A model generated the notes under the pieces. That model worked only from the letters and a program-made list of their open reading frames with translations. It searched no databases and had not been told where the DNA came from. Source: Aspidiotus rigidus (taxonomy: Eukaryota; Arthropoda; Insecta; Hemiptera; Diaspididae). Taken from it: DNA of 64,000 nucleotides. Below, one piece after another: positions 55,801 to 64,000 of this stretch. The number at the start of each line of letters is the position of its first letter. Position 1 is the first letter of the stretch. The translations under genes and the position numbers were made by a program. Where the stretch lies: the NCBI GenBank assembly GCA_035079385.1, contig JAVHKY010000004.1:17515001-17579000 (forward strand), read 5' to 3'.

Positions 55801-57250
55801 GATGGGGGGGAACTCGAGGGGTTCCAAAATCTGACGACGACATACTCAAAAGAGTAAAACAGACGGCATAATTTAAATAAGGTCACGGTGATAAATTCAT
55901 TCTTTCCTGTAAATTTGTAATGAGTCCCGCGTCTGATTAGGGTAGGCGTAGAAATTCTCATTTTGCTAGGTAATGAAGGAAATGTCCGATTCATTATTGT
56001 TTCTTTTCTTTCATTCTCAATCATGTTTCATGTTAATTAATTTTTTCTTTTCCCGAGGACTTTTCTCTTCACCGTCGAGTTCATTTTAAAACTCGACAAT
56101 ATTATACAGAAAAAAAAAACTCTGCTACGCATCTGCTTCAAACTTCCGTCAACAAGTAAATATTATGAAATCTGGTTGCAAAATTTATGATTTCACAGTC
56201 TTCACCATGTTACGAGACTCGAGCAGCAAAATAACAAAGGCCAAAGGTCAAATCTATTCATTATTCCTGTAGGAATAAAAATTAGGTAATTCAAAATATA
56301 CGGAAAACGTAAGCTGGACTTTAATGTGACGTTGAGTGAAAATTATGAAGTACAAAATGATGTCAAATAAACGTTTTGCATGACAAAATTCTTACAATTT
56401 TTCTTCTACGTTCAGCAATTGAACACCATGACATTTAATCAGTTGGTTTAGATTCTATAGTCGATATCACAAACAGAACTTGACTGTTTAGAAGTCAAAC
56501 TTCTCACGTTTATTCTATTGGTTTACTTACATCCTTCAATAAATATCACACAGTGTCACGTCAGGACTTGACTTCTTAGAAATCACAATTCATGAAGAAA
56601 GACCAACCTATAATTCTGGGACTCTGTGACTATTCCCAACGGCGGGCAAGAGGAAAAGATGAAGCAGGACAGGATGTATATGGAGGATTAAAACAGCCGA
56701 TCAAAACTTATCGGACAAAATGAAATATAATGATAGACCCGATGAAAAACAGAAAGAAAACTTAAGCTCTAAAAGCCGAATGCTTAAACTCGCTGAATGT
56801 CGTTCAATATCTATCCCAAACTCGCACTGGCTGCAGTCATAAAGCTCTTCTTTCCGCTAAACAATTATCTAATTTGCTTTCAACTGGACTACGGGTCCCC
56901 CATTTATGACAAACAGGCTTTCCATTAAAATCACCGGGTGCAATACGATCTGCTGGTCTATGTTCAGCTCTCGGTGCCCTGCGCACCGGTCGTGAGCTCA
57001 GTCTATGCGTTGAGGCTGACAACCTTCCTAGACAATTTCACTCATTATCGCTTATCGCTAACTTTCTTGCGTTTATGGCATAGTCCTCCCCAACTCCCTA
57101 CCTTTCTTCCTTCCCCTAATTCTGAAAACCCACAACTTCTTTTATTAGAATACTATGTAGACAATCATCTTAAATCTAGACTCCTTCGCCCATCTATCCA
57201 TCCATCCCTCCTGAACATCCACAACGCCTCATATTCGCCTCGATCATGAC
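52860..57250. other. Intergenic region, no recognised gene
   Basis: Mostly AT-rich with no domain hits by eye. A GC-richer island at 54690-55060 is open on the minus strand for 167 codons (54684-55187), with Cys-rich segments such as CCWPGGRCRWTGGMPVR and VGRLFQLFGQYSSIWVVYPC, but lacks start context, splice logic or a known domain. It may be a transposon fragment. The missing transporter first exon may lie in this region; I could not pick it out. Confidence 0.3.
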
Positions 57251-58301
57251 ACCACCAGTATTCTTATGACGAATGATTTCTAGGGTCCACTCTAGACTTT
57301 TTGGCATGCTCCTCCCACACGAATTCGATCAGTTCTTGCGGGGTGTTAAAGGAGAAGAAATTGTGGAAGCTATCTTCCCTAGTGAATGAAAAAGACAGAG
57401 TTGAGAGGGAAGATGTTAGTGACGGTGATGAGGTGCCGAATTTCCAAACCAGGGTCCTCAATCACTCCCAACCTGAGTTCAGTAGAATAAGTGAAGAATT
57501 GTACCTCCTGAAGAAAGGTCTAAAATTCGCACGGCGACGCTCTCGCGAACATAGTTGCGGATTTTTACCATAAAAATAGGTCCCGGTTGTAACATCCAAC
57601 AGAAGTGTGCCGAGATTGTCTGGAATACCATCTCCCCCCACGTATGAATAGCACTGTAGGAGGAGTGATTAAGGGATTCTCTAGCCGATAGTTTGAAAAA
57701 TGAACACCTCCCTCCGGGTTCGACCCTTTGTTCCTTTGACGTCGGCGTCGTGAGCCTGTTCCCTAACATCCCTAAGGCCGTCACCGTGTAGCGCATCGGT
57801 GAGCTCCTCATGAACTTGAATCCTCCTCATGAAGAGTTGAGTAAATTTTTCGATTTGTTGAATCTTTGCTGGTGTCGAACTTTCGTAAATTTAACGGGAA
57901 GTTTTTCAAGTTTCCTGGCGAGGTGGAGATTCTTATTGGGTCCCCTTTAGGTTCCTCAATCGCTGAGGTGTTTATGTACAAATTTGAACCTGATCTCTTC
58001 TCCTCTATAGGCATCCTGTATTGAATACTATCTTATACTCGTATTGGCGCAGACGTGGATTGGTCACCAAGATCTCTGCTTGGGGTTTCTCACGTATCTA
58101 AATAGTCTGTACCCTTCCATAAAATGAGTCTTGGAGTTCGAGATTTATAGGAAAGATACATCAAACGATGTTTTAGTCCGCGGGTCGTCATTTTGTTCTG
58201 TCGCTCACAAATATGCGGCGTTCAGTAGTTTCGTCCATAGATTAACTAACATTCCATTGAGTCAAACCGCCTTCAGGAAAGTGTTAATGACCATAAAATA
58301 G

Positions 58302-58800
58302 CCAAATGAATAAAGATCATGTTTAATGTCTTTTCCGGCTGTTTGAAAAAAACATTAGGTAGTGTTGTTGTCTCTTACAAACAATACGATATTTATTCAG
58401 ACGGGAAAAAATGCCGACATGTATAGTCATGATTTTCGACATATAACTTGAAAACTAACTGTAATTGATATGGATCCTCCATCTCAAGGGGGGGAGGACG
58501 TGCAGGATTGTTTAAGAACCGAACATATTTCTCTTACAGCTTCTACATTTTTGTACGTGATGCTGCGTGAACAAATGAAATTCTACTCATTCTTCTTCTT
58601 CTTCTTCTTCTTCTTCTTCTTCTTCTTCCTCTAAACTAGCCTGAAATGTAGGAAGGGGGAGGTAGTACTCGCAGATTTCTCAATCACCATCCAGGTATAC
58701 AAATTTTCCAAGTCCATTATCGGGGGAGGAGGGGGGTGGTACTTGCAATTTTCCAATAGTGCATGGGGTCTCAGAAAAGACATGAAAATGTCAATATCTG
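58302..58800. other. 490-bp insert in PLE B with (TTC)n
   Basis: It separates ACCATAAAAT (end of TIK) from GGCCAGAGTTAAGG (start of LARV..), which are adjacent in intact PLEs. It contains a (TTC)13-like run at 58589-58628 and a TTTTCCAAGTCC phrase of the repeat family seen in the TPR-gene introns. No ORF and no clear terminal repeats. Confidence 0.5.
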
Positions 58801-59100
58801 GCCAGAGTTAAGGAGATTCATTTGGACATAGACGCTATGGTTCGTAAGAGGGTTGTTAGGATGCCTCTCGAATCTACTACCTCCCTCCCCCGCCACATGA
58901 GCGGGGAGAAATTTCGGAGGATTGGGCTCCCTTTCTTGGCAAAGTTCTCCCTCCGGTTAGGGTGGGCCCTTCGCCCGTTCGGTTTTCGGCCTTCGTTCTA
59001 CGATCCCGTTACAGTCAAAGGGTTGTTCGTTAAGCTGGAAAACCGAGTTCCTGAGGCGGAGAAGAGTGGGGTGTATAGGTTACAGTGTAAGGATTGTAAA

Positions 59101-61470
59101 GGTTCTTCCCTTTTGTTTGTCAGTTGCTTTCATTACAGGCTTGAAGATGGTTATTTAACCGAGAGCGCTCGTCGTATTTTATTTTTTTTCTGCGGTTTGC
59201 ATGTTTTACTCCACCCGTTTATATTTACAGTTCCTTTTTCTGAAATTTCGGAAGCAACGCGCTTCGTTTTCCTCTCATATTTGGTTTCTTCGTCGGCGTT
59301 TAGTGTTGCATTTGAGACCCAAGTTCGTTAAATTCCGGTTTTACTCCGATTGTAAGGTTACGACTAAGAAACTGGAAAATTATATGAGGGAGAAGTGGAT
59401 CAGAACAGAGTCTCGAAGATGGTATGGTAAATTTAATATTACGACTAGATTAAACCTTATGGTCCAATCGAGACTCTCCGGCATGCTCCCCCCCCCCTTG
59501 AGTTTGATTACTTTATGCGGGACGTCAATGAAAAGTGTCGGAAGTTTGAGGCGAAGTTGAAGGAGAGGATAAATAAGAAGCTGACCTCCCTAATGACGGT
59601 TAATGAGGAGGTGGTTGAGGAGGGGGTGAGTGACGGTGTTGTCGTTCATAAATTCCATCCCCCTCTCATAAATAATAGTCAGGTTGTGTTCAATAGTGAC
59701 GAAACATCCCTCCTTGAGAAAGATTTGAAGTTCAGTATGCCTCCCCTCAAGAATGATGAAACCTTGGCGAATGTCGTTGCGGATCTTGCGGTTAAGATTG
59801 GTCCTGGTTTTAATACCCAGAAAGTCTGTGCCGAATTAGTCCGTAATAACCCCCTCCCTCGCATGAGTAATAAATTGAGAGGAGTGATTCAGGGTTTAAG
59901 GAGGAAGATGAAAGAGGCAGATTTGATCGTCACTAAGGCTGACAAGGGCAACGCTGTTGTAGTGATGGAGAGATCGGCCTATTCTTCTAAGGTCCATGAA
60001 GTCCTACAGCAGTGTGGTGCTAAAGAGAGTGAGGATTTCAGCTTTCCCAAGCACGTCAAAGAAGTTAGGAGTGTCATCAACAGGAGTGAGGCTGTTATCA
60101 AAACTCCTGCTTTGAAAAAAGCCCTCCTTGTTCCTAACCCCATGCCCCCCTCCTGTACGGGCTGCCTAAAGTGCATAAGAACAATACCCCGATGCGACCC
60201 GTTGTTTCTTTCGTCTCCTCTCCTACCTACCTCCTTGCCAAATTCCTTGACCGTTGGTTCAAAAATCGAATTGATTTTGAATCCCCTCATTCGGTCTTGA
60301 ATTCGGCCTCTTTAACTGACGTCCTCAAGGATGTAAGTCTTCCCCCGGGAACGACTATCTGCTCGTTTGATGTTGTTGGTTTGTTCCCGAATATTCCTAA
60401 GGCTGCTACTATCCAGCGTATGGGTGAGCTACTCGTCAAAGCCAACATTCCTCATAATGAGCTTCATGAATTCTTCGATCTTCTGAATACTTGCTGGTCC
60501 CCCAACTACTGTAAATTTGAAGGGAAATTTTTCGAGTTCCGTGATGAAGTAGGGATCCCTATTGGATCACCTTTAGGCTCTCTTATCTCCGAAGTTTTCA
60601 TGTCTAAGTTTGAACTTGACCTTTTTTCCTCGAACCTGGTGTTAATCAATCATATTCACTATTGGCACAGGTACGTTGATGACGTTCTATGTACCTGGAC
60701 TGATCACCCAGATCTCCTTGGTGAGTTTCTGAGGTATCTCAATTCCTGGTGCCCTTCCATCAAATTTACGTTGGAAATAGGAGTATTTTTCATTAACTTT
60801 TTGGATTTATCGATCTCTATTGTAGACGGTATCCATGAGTTTGGAATTTACAGGAAAGATACTACGACCGATGTTTTAGTCCACGGTGGTTCGTTCGGTC
60901 CTGTTGCTCACAAGATGGCTGCTTTTCATAGCCTAGTTCACAGACTGACTCGTATTCCGTTGGGTCAGTCTGCCTTCAAGAAAGAGTTATTCACAATAAA
61001 ACACCTGGCTAGAGTGAATGGGTTCAATGTCGACGTTGACGTCATGGTTCGAAGGAAAGTTACGGGGATCCTCCTGGATTCCACCACCTACCTCCCCCGA
61101 GACACGATCCGTGATCGCTGTTTGCGTTCGATCAGTCTCCCTTTCCTGGGGAAGTTCTCCCTGCAGTTGGGTCGGACCCTTCGCCCGTTTGGCTTCAGAC
61201 CCGCGTTTTACAACCCTATTCGCCCGTTCGGTTTTCGGCCTGCGTTCTACGATCCCATTACAGTCAAAGGGTTGTTTGTTAAGCTGGAAGACCGAGTTCC
61301 TGAGGCGGAGAAGAGTGGGGTGTCTAGGTTACAGTGTAAGGATTGTAAAGGTTCTTCTCTTTTGTTCGTCAGTTGCTTTCATTTCAGGCTTGAAGATGGT
61401 TATTTAACCGAAAGCGCTCGTCGTCTTTTATCATTTTTCTGCGGTTTGCATGTTTTACTGCACATTTCCT
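59101..61470 (+). pseudogene. PLE A copy nested in PLE B, with terminal direct repeats
   Basis: It matches PLE 1 closely from YLQFLFLKFRK (59216) through RT motifs and YVDD (about 60676) to FGFRPAFYNP (61215). There are two frameshifts: in the C-run at 59490 (GMLPPP) and in the C-run before the LPKVHK block at about 60150. A roughly 115-130-bp segment, starting TCTTCCCTTTTG or TCTTCTCTTTTG after AAAGG and ending TGCATGTTTTACT, flanks it on both sides (59103-59213 and 61340-61462). These are the terminal direct repeats typical of PLEs and carry the hammerhead-like motif (59140-59173; 61389-61422). The endonuclease part after 61218 is replaced by PLE B sequence. Confidence 0.8.
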
Positions 61471-61803
61471 GAGGCGGAGAAGAGTGGGGTGTATAGGTTA
61501 GAGTGTAAGGATTGTAAAGGTCTTTATATCGGTGAGACTGGTCGGCATTTGAAGATCAGGGTGGCTGAACATGAGAAGGCATGCGAGAAGGGCAGCGAGG
61601 GATATTCGATATTCGCTGACCACTTAATCACCAGTGGGCATACCTTATGGGAGGGTTCTCACGTGCTTCTCCTCAAGGAAGATTCGTACTTTGAACGCAT
61701 GGCCCTGGAACTTATAGGAGGCATAGAATCAATGCGGTTTCTCAATTTATGGCCAGAAATACTAGACGAAGTCATACTCAAGCGAGTAATACCAACGGAG
61801 TAA

Positions 61804-63456
61804 TTTACAATTTTACCCACAGAAATTAAACGACGCCGGAGCGCTTTGATTAAATAATCATTGTCAACGGGGACTGGAAAGCGACTGAACCAACTCCGGC
61901 TGTAAACTAGAAATATACGAGGAAATCAGGATTGAACCAGCGAGTCATCACGACGTGAATCATACTCGTAAACTAGTTCAATCAACCCCTCATCAGGTAT
62001 GTACCTGTTAAGGTCGTCGTTATTTAAATGACGGATTATTTCGATGTGTTCTAACGTTTTCCGCTTCGAATACGCGTTTTCTCTATAGAGGAGGACCTCG
62101 GACCCCTCTTTAATGCTATGGCCACTAGTGATAAGATGGTCCGCAAACGCCGATTCACCTATATTCTTCTTTTCCCACGCCTTCCTATGTTCAGCGATTC
62201 TAATTTTCAACTGACGGCCTGTCTCGCCAATATAAATTCCGTTACAATCCTTACACTCAACTTTATACACACCACTCCTCTCGGCCAGTTGGATGGGGTC
62301 TTTTAGCCTAACCAATAAACTTTTTATGGTATTGGGGTTGTAATACACAGGCCGAAATCCGAAGGGGCGTAGGACACGACTCAATTGAGATGAAAACTGC
62401 CCCAAGAACAGAAGCCTCATCCAACGCTCTCTACTGTTTAGGGCCGTATTGCGGGGGAGGGAGGTGGTGGAATCGAGGCATTTTCGAGTGACTTTCCTTT
62501 GGATCATAAGGTCAATGTCTAAGTTCACTTCATTCACTCTGGCCAAGTGCTTTATAGTTAATACCTCTTTTGGAAGGCTGACTGATTGAGAGGAATACTA
62601 GTCAGTCGATGGATTAAGCTGTTAAATCCAGCATATTTATGGGCTACAGGGCAAAAAGATTTTCCGTGGACAGTAATATCGGTCGCAGTATCTTTCCTGT
62701 ATAATATGGCGAATTCATGGATACCGTCTCTATTAAAGATCGTCAAATCCAAGTAATTAATAGATGCGCCACCGATTTCTAAAGTAAATTTTATAGAAGG
62801 ATATTGATTATTTAGATACTGGAGAAACTCCAAAGGGATCTCTCGGGGACCAGTCCACGTACACAACACATCGTCGACATACCTGTGCCAATAATAAATC
62901 TGATCTAAATACGCTCTGCCAGAGGAGAACAAATCGAGCTCAAACTTAGACATAAAGACCTCCGAAATGAGAGAACCCAAAGGAGAACCGATGGGTATTC
63001 CAACCTCTTCAGGAAACTCAAAAAACTTGTTATCAAATTTGCAATAATTGGGAGACCAACAAATATTGAGGAGATTGAAAAATTCACCTAATTCTTCTTG
63101 GCGAACGTTTGTTTGAATCAAAAGGTCTCCCATATGTTGCATGGCGGTTGCTCTGGGGATATTGGGGAACAGGCCGACCACATCAAATGAACACAGGGTC
63201 GATCCCAGCGGAAGAATATTATCCTTAAACCTATCAGCCAAGGAGACCGAATTTTTCACCGAGTAAGGTGACTCATGGTCAACTCTCGATTTAAACCATC
63301 GCTCCAAAAATTTCGCCAGAGCGTACGTGGGGGAGGACACAAAGGATACGACCGGACGCATCGGGTTGTCTTTTTTATGGACTTTTGGTAGCCCGTACAA
63401 GAGGGGAGGCACAGGGTTGGGCTCCAGGAGCAATCTTTTTAGCGAGGGAGTTTTAA
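61804..63456 (-). pseudogene. PLE 4: 5'-truncated PLE, nested in PLE B
   Basis: On the minus strand, RT is read from KTPSLKRLLLEPNPVPPLLY (63450) through LPKVHK, FDVVGLFPN, GIPIGSPLGSL and YVDD to SAFQK (62560). After a frameshift it continues with LARVNEVNLDIDLMIQRK and the GIY-YIG domain (SGVYKVECKDCNGIYIGETG, 62280-62220) to a stop at 61926. N-terminal codons (about 295 relative to PLE 1) are missing. It differs from PLE 1 at roughly a third of residues, so it is a separate subfamily. The 3' flank 61832-61869 holds a related hammerhead-like motif. A 48-bp sequence is found inverted on its two sides. Confidence 0.85.
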
Positions 63457-63611
63457 ATTACTCCGTTGGTATTACTCGCTTGAGTATGATTTTGTCTAGT
63501 ATTATAGGAGTCATTTGTCATAAGAACACTGGTGACGTCATCGTGCTGAACAGGTATATACCGGACGAAGTTCTGATCGAGCTTGTTTTTGAGTCACAAC
63601 TCGATGATTAG

Positions 63612-64000
63612 TTCTTCCCTTGTTCTCGAGCTTGGTGTTGTTGTATCTTTTCATCGTTGAGTCAGTTGTTTTCTTGTTCTCGCTAAAGATGGTTTTTTAA
63701 CTGGAAACGTCTCGAGGTTGTCGAATTTATTTCTGCGGTTTTTGCAACTTTCCTTACTTTCGTGAGTAATTTTCTGCTCTTTGCTTTTGCCTTTTGCTTG
63801 TACTCTCGTGAGTATCCGCCGTAATTTGGAGGATCGGATCAATTCCATCAAAATTATCCTTCGCAACGCTGGAGGGTATTATAAACGCTATCATCATACT
63901 GACACCTCTCCATAACTACGGAAAGGATCTGATTGTTGCAAATTGATTCTATAACGGCGTTATGAACTTTGTCGCGACCAAGGACGTCTTGGTGTCTAGT
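63612..64000 (+). other. 3' flank of PLE B
   Basis: After the PLE B stop codon comes the equivalent of the PLE 1 flank: GAGTCAGTTGTTTTCTTG, CTAAAGATGGTT-TTTT-AACTGGAAACGTC (63684-63711, hammerhead-like) and TTTCTGCGGTTTTTGCA. Beyond about 63780 nothing is recognised to the window end. Confidence 0.45.

Larger units (their letters stand above)
57270..63611 (+). pseudogene. PLE B: decayed host element of a nested PLE cluster
   Basis: Pieces of one plus-strand PLE are found in the correct order: N-terminal part (SRLFGMLLPHEFDQFL, 57290-57340), RT (SFDVGVVSLFPNIPKAVTV, 57735-57790; FFDLLNLCW; a worn GSPLGS block at 57935), thumb up to TIK (58300), then LDIDAMVRKRVVRMPLEST to RLQCKDCKG (58822-59100), ECKDCKGLYIGETGRHLKIR to MRFLN (61500-61747, GIY-YIG), and finally DVIVLNRYIPDEVLIELVFE with a stop (63525-63611). 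Three insertions separate these pieces: 58302-58800, the PLE A copy at 59101-61470, and PLE 4 at about 61750-63510. Confidence 0.75.

Overview
The window is nuclear DNA from an animal, most likely an arthropod and probably an insect. The evidence is: genes split by GT-AG introns, low gene density, Penelope-like, non-LTR, mariner and hAT-type elements, an SLC17-type transporter of the kind expanded in insects, and pseudogene copies of very AT-rich mitochondrial DNA that use TGA as tryptophan and keep the ancestral arthropod order nad3 - tRNAs - nad5 (reversed). I cannot name the species.

Three host genes can be supported. (1) 4311-4496 (-): a 61-residue secreted peptide with six cysteines, with a TATA box and a polyadenylation signal. 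(2) 17049-41616 (-): a 24.6-kb, 13-exon gene that I assembled by hand. All splice phases agree and give a 633-residue protein with a signal peptide followed by six tandem modules of about 100 residues. Each module is encoded by one exon pair (98-101 nt plus 187-208 nt) and holds about three tetratricopeptide (TPR) motifs. (3) 45259-49696 (-): eight exons of an SLC17/MFS anion transporter. The first coding exon is not found.

Layout. 1-4100: Penelope-like and non-LTR fragments interrupted by a foldback element. 5649-8200: a nearly intact Penelope-like element (PLE). 8430-9920: a decayed non-LTR element. 10555-14700: a satellite array with an 897-bp higher-order period. 17-41.6 kb: the TPR gene. 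Its introns hold a 3.6-kb palindrome, MITEs, a non-LTR element split by a mariner, a nad3-nad5 mitochondrial insertion that was itself invaded by transposons, and a cox2 mitochondrial fragment lying inside a TA-flanked terminal-inverted-repeat element. 43.0-44.9 kb: large (CT)n and (GAA)n microsatellites. 45.2-49.7 kb: the transporter, with a foldback element and a PLE fragment in its introns. 50.2-52.7 kb: a second PLE copy (-). 57.3-64 kb: nested PLEs, with one PLE (family B, +) interrupted by an unrelated insert, by a PLE of the first family (+), and by a third PLE (-).

Most of the window is therefore mobile DNA inside or beside two long genes. The points that most deserve follow-up are the modular secreted TPR protein, the mitochondrial DNA inside a transposon-like element, the mosaic nested PLEs, and the hammerhead-ribozyme-like motifs in the PLE flanks plus one solo motif at 37627.
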